Shown: positions 1 through 6,443 of the stretch, piece after piece | How the letters are laid out: the number at the start of each line of letters is the position of its first letter | How positions within the stretch are numbered: the stretch's first letter is position 1 | Virus record (IMG/VR): IMGVR_UViG_3300018025_000024 | Span: 1-24,004 of that record | Source: a virus | Reading direction: 5' to 3' (one strand) | DNA length: 24,004 nucleotides | The notes under the pieces: generated by a model | Database searches by the model: none | What the model saw: only the letters and a program-made list of their open reading frames with translations | What the model was told of the DNA's origin: nothing | Position numbers and translations under genes: made by a program

Positions 1-186
1 GATGCCGACCCCCGCAGATCCCACGACGACCGATTCCTCACCCCCAAGGACGCGGACCCCGACGATTACCCCCAGCGTCTCGCCCTGGCCGAGTACCGCC
101 GCGGGTTATCCCCGGCCGACCGCAAGCTTCTGGACCGACGGGACCCGGAGGCTATCGCTAAGGCGCGGGGGGCATTATGTCGTTAG
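1..186 (+). CDS. 3' end of an unidentified gene upstream of the large terminase
   Basis: Frame 1 is open from the window edge to a TAG at 184-186, giving 61 residues of a protein whose start lies outside the window. The visible part is charged and rich in Asp and Arg (for example RLALAEYRRGLSPADRKLL), with a probable helical end and no motif I recognise. Its stop overlaps the terminase ATG at 177 by 10 nt, so the two genes are probably translationally coupled. Its position directly before the large terminase would suit a small terminase subunit, but nothing in the residues proves that. The competing frame opening at base 2 looks like a shadow because it runs on into the terminase gene in the wrong frame. 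Confidence 0.6.
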   Translation, partial: DADPRRSHDDRFLTPKDADPDDYPQRLALAEYRRGLSPADRKLLDRRDPEAIAKARGALCR

Positions 187-1622
187 AATCCGACATCATC
201 GCTTGCGAAAGAGAGATTGGACTCACCGGGTCTCTCTACGATTTCGTAAAGTTGGCCTGGAATCAGGTGTACGCCTCTTCCCCATATCAGGACAACTGGC
301 ACATTCCCCTTATGTGCGAACACTATGCTGCGGCTGTTAGGGGTGAGATCGACAAGCTTGTCGTCAACATACCTCCGAACTCATCAAAATCCTGTATTAC
401 TTGCGTGCTTTTTCCGGTGTGGTGTTGGATCCAGGATCCTCATCTGAGTTTCATCATGTCGGCCTACGGTACGCAGCCGATCAATAGGGACTCGTATGCC
501 TCCCAGGATTTGATTCGTTCGCCGTGGTTCCAAGCAAGGTGGGGTGACCGGTTCACGATCCCCAATGTGACTGCTGTCGAGCTCGTCAAAAACGACAAAG
601 GCGGGTTCCGCTTAGGGACGACCCCAGGTGCCGGAAACGCTACCGGTTGGCATGCGAATCTGCAAATTTTCGACGACCCGAACAAGCCCGAGGAGTGTAC
701 GACCGTTGGGCTCACGGGGACGCGCGATTGGTACGCCCGGACGATGTCGACGCGGTGGCGCAAGCCCCCGGAGAAGAACGCGCTGATTTGCATCATGCAG
801 CGGCTTCACTGCGACGACCTGGCGCAGATGTTCCTCGACCAGGGGGCGACGCATATCATGCTCCCCGCTGAGTTTGACCCGACGCGCCGGATGCGCACGG
901 CGTACGGGTATGACCCGCGCCGGGAGAAGGGAGAACTCCTCGACCCGGTACGGCTCCCGACGAAGCTCATCGGGGAATTGCGCCGGAACCTCGGACCGAT
1001 CAACGCGTCGGCCCAGCTCGACCAGAATCCGGTGCCTGAAGGCGGCGCCGTCTTCAAAAAGGATTGGATCAAACGGTACACGCCCGCCGAGAAGCCGGAG
1101 CATTTCGATCAGATCATCACGTCGTGGGATACGGCCTACAAGGACGAGGACGGCTCCGACTTCGTGTGTGGCCAGGCATGGGGCAAGGTCGGTGTCGACT
1201 TCTACCTACTCGACCAAGTGTGGGATCGGCTTGACTTCCCGTCGACGCTCATCCAGGTTACGCGCATGGCCAAGAAGTGGGGTGGCCATGTGCTCATCGA
1301 GGCCAAGGCGAATGGGGATGCGGTTCTGTCCGTACTGGCGTCGAAGGTGTCGGGGCTCATCGCCGTCGACCCCCAAGGCGGGAAGTTCTCTCGCGCGTCG
1401 GCCATCGCGGGACTCTTCGAAGCCGGGAACGTGTACTTGCCGGCGAACCTGGCGTGGGTCGACGAGTTCATCACCGACGAATTGCTTCGGTTCCCCCGAT
1501 GCTCGCACGATGATCGCGTGGACGCGATGACGCAAGCGCTTACGTACCTACATCAGAATACGAATTACCTACAGGCGGCGATGCGAGAAGTTCGGAAGTA
1601 CCTCGGGCGTGTAGACTTGTAG
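177..1622 (+). CDS. terL: Phage terminase large subunit (ATPase and nuclease)
   Basis: 481 residues. This is the packaging motor that drives DNA into the prohead through the portal and cuts the concatemer. The N-terminal ATPase domain has a Walker A-like loop PPNSSKS (about 66-72), a Walker B strand LQIFDDP (about 162-168) and a likely coupling segment around IMQRLHCDD (207-214). The C-terminal RNase H-like nuclease domain shows the expected acidic residues in SWDTAYKDEDGSD (D318), VLIEAKANGD (E375) and HDDRVDA (D446, D449). Length and motif order are normal for the family. The Walker A loop is odd because Ser replaces the Gly normally found before Lys-Ser. The ATG at 177 overlaps the upstream gene by 10 nt; no strong ribosome-binding site is visible, which fits coupling. 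Confidence 0.95.
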   Translation: MSLESDIIACEREIGLTGSLYDFVKLAWNQVYASSPYQDNWHIPLMCEHYAAAVRGEIDKLVVNIPPNSSKSCITCVLFPVWCWIQDPHLSFIMSAYGTQPINRDSYASQDLIRSPWFQARWGDRFTIPNVTAVELVKNDKGGFRLGTTPGAGNATGWHANLQIFDDPNKPEECTTVGLTGTRDWYARTMSTRWRKPPEKNALICIMQRLHCDDLAQMFLDQGATHIMLPAEFDPTRRMRTAYGYDPRREKGELLDPVRLPTKLIGELRRNLGPINASAQLDQNPVPEGGAVFKKDWIKRYTPAEKPEHFDQIITSWDTAYKDEDGSDFVCGQAWGKVGVDFYLLDQVWDRLDFPSTLIQVTRMAKKWGGHVLIEAKANGDAVLSVLASKVSGLIAVDPQGGKFSRASAIAGLFEAGNVYLPANLAWVDEFITDELLRFPRCSHDDRVDAMTQALTYLHQNTNYLQAAMREVRKYLGRVDL

Positions 1623-1647
1623 GTCTTGTCCATTACTAATGGACGAC

Positions 1648-1675
1648 TTGACACCGGCCGGGCCGTGCGCATGAT
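1648..1675 (+). promoter_or_regulatory. Promoter with perfect -35, for a leaderless small gene
   Basis: TTGACA (1648-1653), a 16-nt spacer and CATGAT (1670-1675), which matches the -10 consensus at 4 of 6 positions. Only six bases (GGGGTC) separate the -10 from the ATG at 1682, so transcription would start at or next to the start codon. It lies in the only gap between the terminase and the small genes that follow. Confidence 0.6.
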
Positions 1676-1681
1676 GGGGTC

Positions 1682-1750
1682 ATGCTGCTCATCCTATTGA
1701 TTGCCCTGGGTATCTGCATACTCTTGGCCGTGGAGCCCGACGACACATGA
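1682..1750 (+). CDS. Tiny single-pass membrane peptide
   Basis: 22 residues that are almost entirely one hydrophobic helix (MLLILLIALGICILLAVE) with an acidic tail (EPDDT). It is too short to assign to a family; a membrane insertion role, for instance in lysis, is possible but unproven. It follows a good promoter, has six bases between the -10 box and ATG, and ends in an ATGA overlap with the next gene, which supports real translation. Confidence 0.5.
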   Translation: MLLILLIALGICILLAVEPDDT

Positions 1751-1899
1751 CCCCCGAACCCATAATCACGGCCGAAGACCTCGACATCAACCGCGACCCG
1801 CTCGCCGCCGCCCCGCCGCCCCCGATGAACCGCCGCATGCGCCGGGCGTTCGCATCGATCATGCGCAAGGTGAAGAAGCCGGGGCGGAGGCGTTCGTAG
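1747..1899 (+). CDS. Small basic protein, unknown function
   Basis: 50 residues. An acidic N-terminus (MTPEPIITAEDLDINRD) is followed by an Ala/Pro linker and a strongly basic C-terminal half (NRRMRRAFASIMRKVKKPGRRRS) that could bind nucleic acid or a membrane surface. The start overlaps the preceding stop as ATGA, typical of coupled genes. No family recognised. It ends three bases before the next ATG. Confidence 0.55.
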   Translation: MTPEPIITAEDLDINRDPLAAAPPPPMNRRMRRAFASIMRKVKKPGRRRS

Positions 1900-1902
1900 G
1901 CC

Positions 1903-2151
1903 ATGGCTTTCCAGAACCTACACGAGGACGTCGCCGAACTCTTCGCCGATTTCACTCCGGGGTTCGATGACGCCGATTGGGGTAGGTTCTGCTTCGGGAA
2001 TATCACCAGAGCGCCTAGGTGTCGAAAGCGCCGAGTGAGGCATGCTTCGGTTAGGCGCGCGCCGATAGCCTATCGTCTGGTCTCCCGAGCTTCCGAGATG
2101 CAACATCCGTGGGCTCAGCCCTGGCCAAGAAACGCGCCAGCCTTACAATAG
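1903..2151 (+). CDS. Small hypothetical protein with an MAFxxL N-terminal module
   Basis: 82 residues. The first 17 or so (MAFQNLHEDVAELFADF) resemble the start of the next gene product (MAFADLQRGVLEAFVDA), so the two look like diverged copies or share an N-terminal module. The rest is rich in Arg (TRAPRCRKRRVRHASVRRAP) with a Pro/Trp-rich end. Short phage proteins with this kind of helical start and basic tail are common next to terminase genes, but their function is not known to me. The C-terminal part reads less naturally, and a frameshift after about residue 35 cannot be excluded. Confidence 0.5.
   Translation: MAFQNLHEDVAELFADFTPGFDDADWGRFCFGNITRAPRCRKRRVRHASVRRAPIAYRLVSRASEMQHPWAQPWPRNAPALQ
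2144..2149 (+). promoter_or_regulatory. -10 box TACAAT, leaderless spacing
   Basis: TACAAT ends six bases (AGGGGC) before the ATG at 2156. There is no clear -35 (CTGGCC at 17-nt spacing). The arrangement matches the other TAnnAT boxes in the window. Confidence 0.45.
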
Positions 2152-2155
2152 GGGC

Positions 2156-2344
2156 ATGGCTTTCGCAGACCTGCAACGCGGCGTTCTCGAGGCGTTCGTC
2201 GACGCCGCACACATCGCCCCGGTCACTTTTATCCCCGGATTGGAGACAGATCTTGAACAACGTAGAGCAAGATGGCGCACGTATTCTCGCGATCGTCGGG
2301 CCGCAAATCGCGCGCTTCGCCGTGCCGCCGCCCAGAAAGCATGA
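2156..2344 (+). CDS. Small basic helical protein, paralogue of the preceding gene
   Basis: 62 residues. It opens with MAFADLQRGVLEAFVDA, like its upstream neighbour, and ends in a long Arg/Ala helix (RRARWRTYSRDRRAANRALRRAAAQKA). A W-x-x-Y core within repeated Arg is typical of small phage proteins suspected of binding DNA. A TACAAT box sits six bases before the ATG. An overlapping frame opening at 2109 and running to 2474 was judged a shadow because it lacks this natural composition. Function unknown. Confidence 0.6.
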   Translation: MAFADLQRGVLEAFVDAAHIAPVTFIPGLETDLEQRRARWRTYSRDRRAANRALRRAAAQKA

Positions 2345-2649
2345 CATCGAGCCGGATGATGGGGTAGTCGTTGCGTACCGGCCGTGGGGACGCAAGGCTG
2401 TTCGGGCCGTAGGGGCTCGACGCCGCCACGAGATTCAACCGTTGAATGTTGCGGTGTGCGCCCACCGGGCCTAAACTGTAACTCGACTCATCAAGCCCAC
2501 CACGACGACCGGTCCCAAGCCGGTAGGGCCATCCGCCGCCGTTCCAACGGTCGCGGTGTCGAGAGGCCGACCGGGTGCACCGGCAACTCCCTCAAAGACC
2601 GCGGATGTTGTCGCCAGCCCTCGGCGCCCCTAAAAAGGCCCCGGGGGCT
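2345..2649. other. About 300 bases without a supported gene
   Basis: The stretch lies between the end of the rightward small genes and the leftward portal region. Both strands have short frames, but none has convincing composition, a start signal or a family resemblance. It contains a 15-nt inverted repeat (2433-2447) and, at its right end, a GC-rich palindrome followed on the - strand by five T. The transcripts converge here, so termination signals are expected. Confidence 0.5.
2433..2447. repeat. Perfect 7-bp inverted repeat with 1-nt centre
   Basis: ATTCAAC-C-GTTGAAT. It is AT-richer than its surroundings and has no loop long enough for a terminator, so a protein-binding site is more likely than a hairpin. 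No gene start is nearby, so its purpose is unknown. Confidence 0.4.
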
Positions 2650-2650
2650 T
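2632..2650 (-). terminator. Possible weak terminator for portal-strand transcripts
   Basis: Read on the - strand it is AAGCCCCCGGGGCCTTTTT: a GC palindrome with a very short loop followed by five T, beginning at the last base of the TGA stop at 2650-2652. The stem has a mismatch and an awkward loop, so it may be weak. Its position right after the leftward reading frame is the main support. Confidence 0.35.
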
Positions 2651-2874
2651 CACTTTGGTGGCCATGGGGCTCTGCGCTTCGTCCCGCATGCATTCCTATA
2701 CTCGTCAGCCGTCACCGGGTAAGCGGTACGAACGTACCACGTGCAGGCGGTGCCCTTGTCTGGAACGATGACGACGGCGTATCGCGCAGCGTAAGGAACG
2801 TGTCCAGGAGGCGCTCCTACGCGTTCTGAGCACCCCCGGCGAGCTGTTCCGACGTCTCGCCGGGTGAATCCCAC
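2650..2874 (-). CDS. Possible BECR-type nuclease domain in the -1 frame of the portal end
   Basis: A 74-residue frame from GTG 2874 to TGA 2650, of which 55 codons lie beyond the portal stop. The distal half looks like folded protein: strands YAVVIVPD and TWYVRTAYPV, then TADEYRNACGTKRR. The TAYP strand and the order of strands recall the phage barnase/EndoU/colicin/RelE-like (PBECR) domains that often ride on phage portal or MuF proteins; this is resemblance by eye only. It could be made from its own GTG start, or as a portal extension by a -1 frameshift near the G run at 2833-2837. A terminator-like element follows its stop. Codon third positions are roughly 70% GC by hand count over the distal part, which fits coding sequence. 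Confidence 0.4.
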   Translation of the reverse strand: MGFTRRDVGTARRGCSERVGAPPGHVPYAARYAVVIVPDKGTACTWYVRTAYPVTADEYRNACGTKRRAPWPPK

Positions 2875-4976
2875 CCCGCGTCGATAGCATCCGTGTCGAC
2901 CGTGTCCCGACGTGTCGGCCCCGCCGCGGGCTTCCTCGCCGCGCCCGGTTTGCCTGCCGCGGGCGCCCCCTTGGCCTTCAGCATCGCCTTGTTGAGCTCG
3001 TGATCGCGGCCCGCTTGGTCGGACTGCATCTGCATCTGCTTCTCGGCGTTCGCCTGTTGGGTCTTTGCGTCGTCGGCCGCGTTCGGTGGTAGCTCGGCGG
3101 TCTCAAGTTTTTCTGACCGGAGCTTCGTATCGATCTCCGTGTCGAGATGCAGCTCCCCGTTCCGGAACCGAGACTTCGCGACTTCCTCGGGGAGAAGAAT
3201 CTTGTTCGCGACATACGCCGCGTCGGTTTGGGCCATGTTCCAACGGATCGTCGACTGCTCGACCTCGGACGGCTCGTAGAGCTTCGGCCAAATGAACTGC
3301 ACCCCACCGGCCGGCATGACACCCCCCGTGGGACCATCCTTGGCCATGAGGATGAGCGAATACAATCTCCGAAGGCGGGGCTCGAGGTCGCTCTTGATCT
3401 CGCCGGCCACGACATCGTAGAAGCGTCGGAAGTCCGCGTCTCCCGTGGCGTTCAACCCGCTTGGCTCACGACCGAAGAGTAGCGCGACGGGCATATTCGC
3501 CGCGGCAGCCACTCGGAGCATCAACATGTGGATCGTGTCGGCTACGCCCGTGAGCGGTGTCGCTGTCCGCTCAAACTTCTCATTCTCCGCGTCGATGTAG
3601 AGCATCCGCCCGGACGACCGTGATTGGTCGACGAGGGACATACGCGTCTGGAGGGTTTGCGGGTCGTTCGAGATCAATTGCGCCAAGCCGTTGATCGACA
3701 TGACCGCCTGCGCGAGGTCGGACATGAGGTTTGCCACCGACTGGAACGACATATCGAACTGTCGCATCGTGTCGTAGGGTGCCTGGTATTTCGAAAGCCC
3801 CCACCCGAGCAGTTGCCGTCGCTTCAAGAAATCGACCGCGGCTCCGTCGAATCGAATACAGCGAGACTCGTGGACGCGGGTGTTCGCCGATCCGCCGAAG
3901 GGGTTGATAATCTCCCAGGTCTCGACCTCGCCGAATTTGGGGCCGATGTCGGCATACCACGTCGACGCGAAGATGAATCGGCGATCCATCCACGAGAGGT
4001 ACCGGATGGTCTTGATCTTGGTCTCGTCGAGGGGGAGGGCCATGTCCTGACCGTCGTCGGCGCCGACGATGATCAAGCCCCCGCCGAGCACGCCGCCCCA
4101 CACGGAAGCCTCGTACGCCCGCGCGATGAGACCGAGCCGACCGGCGTAGACTTCCGTGGCCTTGGCGATATCGGCGCCCGCGTCTTGGTCTATGGCCCCG
4201 TTCGCGGCCGGTTTACGGTTAGACTTCGCGGTGATCGGCGTCGTGACGCCCTTGGCCGTCTTCTCGCCGTAGGGGTCGGGTGCCGACGCGGTGATCGATG
4301 CGGATGGCCTGTTGGCCGTGGCGTTGTTCTTAGGGTCGGCCGAACCCGCGATGGGTTGCCGTTGGCCCTTGTCGAGCTGGTCGGGCGCTGCCGCGTTGAT
4401 GCCCTTGATCGATGCGCTGCCCGTGGCGTTGTCGGGAGATGCCCCGAGCGGATCGACGAGAGGAGACCCCGGCGCCGCTGGGCCGGATTCACCGCCTCGC
4501 GGTTGTTCCATCGGATTGCGCGACTGGTCCTTCAGTGTATCGGTGTCCGGGTCCTGGGGGATGACGAGCTTCCACCCACGGCGGAACATCTCGTTTGGTC
4601 GGGCGGTGGCAATCCGTTGGGCGATGTCATTGTTGTTGAACAGAGCCACGCATTGGGGATCGTCAAGGCGCGGGGGTTCGATGAACCGGCCGTACATCAC
4701 CTTGTCTCGGCCATAGACGCCAAGGCCGGTTACCGGGTTTACCCACCCGCCGCCGTTCATGGGGGGGCCCCCGCCGATGAGGCCATCCAGGAGATTGTCG
4801 TTGCGCCACGCGCGGGCGTAGGATTCCTGGGCCGTGATAGGGCCTTCGACGGGTGCCGGAGCGAGGAGCGGCTCTCCGCACGCCACGGTCATGCAAAGGG
4901 CCTCGGCATAACGCCGCTTCTCCTCGGGGGGCGTGTGTGCGATGAGCAGGCCGGCGTCGTTACGGGTTGTTTCCAC
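2817..4976 (-). CDS. Phage portal protein, DUF1073 type, with a low-complexity insertion
   Basis: 719 residues. This is the dodecameric channel at one head vertex, which docks the terminase and the neck. Family-like segments are the N-terminal FNNNDIAQRIATARPNEMFRRGWKL (113-137), then YAGRLGLIARAYEASVWGGVLGGGLIIVGADDG (277-309), PLDETK, WEIINPFGG and the C-terminal VALLFGREPSGLNATGDADFRRFYD segment. DUF1073 portals share this domain with the N-terminal part of Acb1-like proteins. Between about residues 146 and 268 lies a Pro/Ala/Asn/Gly/Ser-rich insert not expected in the family, and the last 90 residues are a Gln/Lys/Ala/Pro-rich tail. The GTG start at 4976 follows a CGCTAAAAT box by five bases with no Shine-Dalgarno. 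The gene stands apart from both terminase and capsid genes. Confidence 0.88.
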   Translation of the reverse strand: METTRNDAGLLIAHTPPEEKRRYAEALCMTVACGEPLLAPAPVEGPITAQESYARAWRNDNLLDGLIGGGPPMNGGGWVNPVTGLGVYGRDKVMYGRFIEPPRLDDPQCVALFNNNDIAQRIATARPNEMFRRGWKLVIPQDPDTDTLKDQSRNPMEQPRGGESGPAAPGSPLVDPLGASPDNATGSASIKGINAAAPDQLDKGQRQPIAGSADPKNNATANRPSASITASAPDPYGEKTAKGVTTPITAKSNRKPAANGAIDQDAGADIAKATEVYAGRLGLIARAYEASVWGGVLGGGLIIVGADDGQDMALPLDETKIKTIRYLSWMDRRFIFASTWYADIGPKFGEVETWEIINPFGGSANTRVHESRCIRFDGAAVDFLKRRQLLGWGLSKYQAPYDTMRQFDMSFQSVANLMSDLAQAVMSINGLAQLISNDPQTLQTRMSLVDQSRSSGRMLYIDAENEKFERTATPLTGVADTIHMLMLRVAAAANMPVALLFGREPSGLNATGDADFRRFYDVVAGEIKSDLEPRLRRLYSLILMAKDGPTGGVMPAGGVQFIWPKLYEPSEVEQSTIRWNMAQTDAAYVANKILLPEEVAKSRFRNGELHLDTEIDTKLRSEKLETAELPPNAADDAKTQQANAEKQMQMQSDQAGRDHELNKAMLKAKGAPAAGKPGAARKPAAGPTRRDTVDTDAIDAGWDSPGETSEQLAGGAQNA

Positions 4977-5031
4977 GGCCTATTTTAGCGCCGGTTCTTG
5001 CGCGACGGGTCTCGACACGCTAAAATCGCAT
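4977..5031. promoter_or_regulatory. Divergent promoter region with inverted CGCTAAAAT boxes
   Basis: 55 bases separate the portal GTG (4976, -) and the His-rich gene ATG (5032, +). A perfect inverted pair fills it: CGCTAAAAT on the - strand (4982-4990) and CGCTAAAAT on the + strand (5018-5026). Each TAAAAT lies exactly five bases from its start codon. The + copy has TTGCGC (4998-5003) at 17-nt spacing as a possible -35. Both mRNAs would be leaderless or nearly so. Confidence 0.65.
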
Positions 5032-5445
5032 ATGACCGATCGTTGGATACCCCCCGCCGAACGCCCCGCCGCGAAGAAAAAGGCCGCCCTTGACGAGACC
5101 CGCGCTATCGTCGCGATCGTAGAAACCGACGCCGCCCTGGCTCGCGCGCAGCAAGCGAAGGACCTTGTAGAAATCCAAAGCGACGCTTTAGCTTTGGTAC
5201 GCGCCGAGGTCAAGAAATGGCTCCGATTGTCCGAATCGCCGGACTTTGCGAACGCGATCGGTCCGGTAGAGCCCGCGATCTTGTTGAAGCTCGCAGAGCT
5301 CATCATGAAGTACGCGCGCGTGGACGCCGGCATGGCCACGGAGAATCACGCCCATGCGCACGCGCACACCGACGTCGACTTCTCGAAGCTCACCCAGGAC
5401 GAGCGCAACGCGTGGCTGGCCATGGCGGCGAAGATGAAACGGTAG
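5032..5445 (+). CDS. Helical protein with His-rich segment, possibly packaging related
   Basis: 137 residues. There is a basic N-terminus (PAAKKKAALDETRA), a long helical middle (AALARAQQAKDLVEIQ, then LALVRAEVKKWLRL), a helix LKLAELIMKYARVDAGMA, a His-rich stretch HAHAHAH (106-112), and a C-terminal helix KLTQDERNAWLAMAAKMKR. The His stretch followed by a short acidic and helical end reminds me of some small terminase subunits, but the resemblance is weak and no helix-turn-helix is obvious. The ATG at 5032 is preferred over an upstream in-frame ATG at 4933 because it sits five bases after TAAAAT. First gene of the + strand island. Confidence 0.7.
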   Translation: MTDRWIPPAERPAAKKKAALDETRAIVAIVETDAALARAQQAKDLVEIQSDALALVRAEVKKWLRLSESPDFANAIGPVEPAILLKLAELIMKYARVDAGMATENHAHAHAHTDVDFSKLTQDERNAWLAMAAKMKR

Positions 5446-5452
5446 GGTGGGG

Positions 5453-5480
5453 TTGACGGCTGCCGGGGGCGGGTTACGTT
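5453..5480 (+). promoter_or_regulatory. Promoter before the RuvC-like gene
   Basis: TTGACG (5453-5458), a 16-nt spacer and TACGTT (5475-5480), with the same spacing as the promoter at 1648. Ten bases (GGGGGGCGGC) lie between the -10 and the ATG at 5491, leaving a leader of only about three or four bases. An in-frame TTG at 5479 overlaps the -10 and is unlikely to be used. Confidence 0.45.
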
Positions 5481-5490
5481 GGGGGGCGGC

Positions 5491-5919
5491 ATGAGAATCC
5501 TAGCCCTAGATCCCGGCAACACGACCGGATACGCGTTCTTCGATGGCCCCGCGCTCATCTTCGCCGGCACCATGGCCCCCGATGACCGGCCTTTCGGCAT
5601 CCTACCGGTAGACACCTTGGTCGTGATCGAATGCCCAACCCGAGTCTTCAGGCAGGCCACGGTAACCAGCATTCTGCACCTGTCCCGGTGCGTGGGTCGG
5701 TATCAGGAACGATTCCGCGAACATCGGCAGAAGCTTGTCGCGCCCCACGAATGGAAGGGTAGCATCGACGGGGACATCATGACCAAGCGCATCGAGGCTC
5801 AACTGACCCCGGCGGAGCGGTCACTTTTACCGACCAAACCGCGAGGGGGTCTAGACCACAATATGCTCGACGCAATTGGCCTGGCCCGCTGGAGCCTCAG
5901 ACAACCGTGGGCAAAGTAA
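5491..5919 (+). CDS. RuvC-like Holliday junction resolvase (RNase H fold)
   Basis: 142 residues. Such enzymes resolve branched DNA, which in a phage helps clear junctions before packaging or supports recombination. The opening strand MRILALDPGNTTGYAFF is the classic RuvC/RNase H signature with the first catalytic Asp (D7). A second acidic residue is in VVIECPTR (E47), and the C-terminal DHNMLDAIGLA supplies Asp residues (D122, D127) in the usual DxxxxDA arrangement. The family is normally 140-170 residues, so it is complete. The ATG at 5491 starts exactly at the signature strand; the frame extends upstream only to a TTG at 5479. Its end overlaps the next gene by 13 nt. Confidence 0.8.
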   Translation: MRILALDPGNTTGYAFFDGPALIFAGTMAPDDRPFGILPVDTLVVIECPTRVFRQATVTSILHLSRCVGRYQERFREHRQKLVAPHEWKGSIDGDIMTKRIEAQLTPAERSLLPTKPRGGLDHNMLDAIGLARWSLRQPWAK

Positions 5920-6443
5920 TCCTCGCCCTCTTTTACGCGCTACTCGTCTCTTGCCACGGATACACGCGCGTCGCCGCAGGTCCGTACAAGACTGTCGTCA
6001 CCCCCATATACGTCGATCCCGAGCTCCCCCCGGAAACAGTCTACGCTATTCGCGCGTGGAACCTGGCCATGAACGGGGCCTATTATCTCGACGCTCGCGC
6101 ATGGGGGCCAGCCCCGGAACCCCCTGCTGTCGTTCTGTATGCCGCGCATAAAGGCAACCCCATGCTACGACGGGGCGGGGAGTTAGCTGTCGGCGTCACT
6201 TTCCCGTGGGATGGTACCTACCCGTCGGCGCTCATCTACATCGACATCGACTACGCTCGGGCGCACCCGACGCAACTAGTGCCCATAATCGCGCATGAGC
6301 TAGGACACGCCTTCGGGGCTGAGCACATACCGGGCACTTTGATGTCACCGACAATCATCGATACGGCCTGCATAGACCTGCCGACGATCACGGCCGTGGC
6401 CAAACGCCTACACTTGAACCCGGCGTGGCTGAATCATTGCTAG
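5907..6443 (+). CDS. Exported lipoprotein metalloprotease of metzincin type
   Basis: 178 residues from a GTG. Residues 1-16 form a lipoprotein signal (MGKVILALFYALLVSC) with a lipobox ending at C16, so the mature protein should be lipid-anchored outside the cytoplasm. The zinc site HELGHAFGAEH (130-140) is the full HExxHxxGxxH metzincin motif with Glu131 as catalytic base, and TLMSP (M146) is a suitable Met-turn. Upstream strands (TVVTPIYVDPEL, SALIYIDIDYA) fit a small matrixin-like catalytic domain without propeptide. The gene overlaps the RuvC-like gene and ends exactly where the converging fibre gene ends. Possible roles include cleaving host surface proteins, superinfection exclusion or, in a prophage, altering the host envelope. 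Confidence 0.8.
   Translation: MGKVILALFYALLVSCHGYTRVAAGPYKTVVTPIYVDPELPPETVYAIRAWNLAMNGAYYLDARAWGPAPEPPAVVLYAAHKGNPMLRRGGELAVGVTFPWDGTYPSALIYIDIDYARAHPTQLVPIIAHELGHAFGAEHIPGTLMSPTIIDTACIDLPTITAVAKRLHLNPAWLNHC

Noticed and set aside
874-1530. 218-codon Arg/Ser-rich frame inside the large terminase
   Set aside because: Out-of-frame shadow of the terminase gene.
2109-2474. 121-codon + strand frame overlapping the small gene at 2156
   Set aside because: Its first half is a shadow of two small genes. The second half (VVVAYRPWGRKAV) is not excluded but has no start signal of its own.
2384-2722. 112-codon + strand frame in the gap before the portal
   Set aside because: Low-complexity Arg/Gly/Cys composition without start signal or family resemblance.
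2664-2771. 35-codon + strand frame ending TTCRRCPCLER, suggestive of a zinc knuckle
   Set aside because: No ribosome-binding site or box, only one CxxC pair, and it lies opposite the BECR-like frame, which reads more naturally.
3624-4988. 454-codon + strand open frame opposite the portal
   Set aside because: Shadow of the portal gene; it also runs over the divergent promoter.
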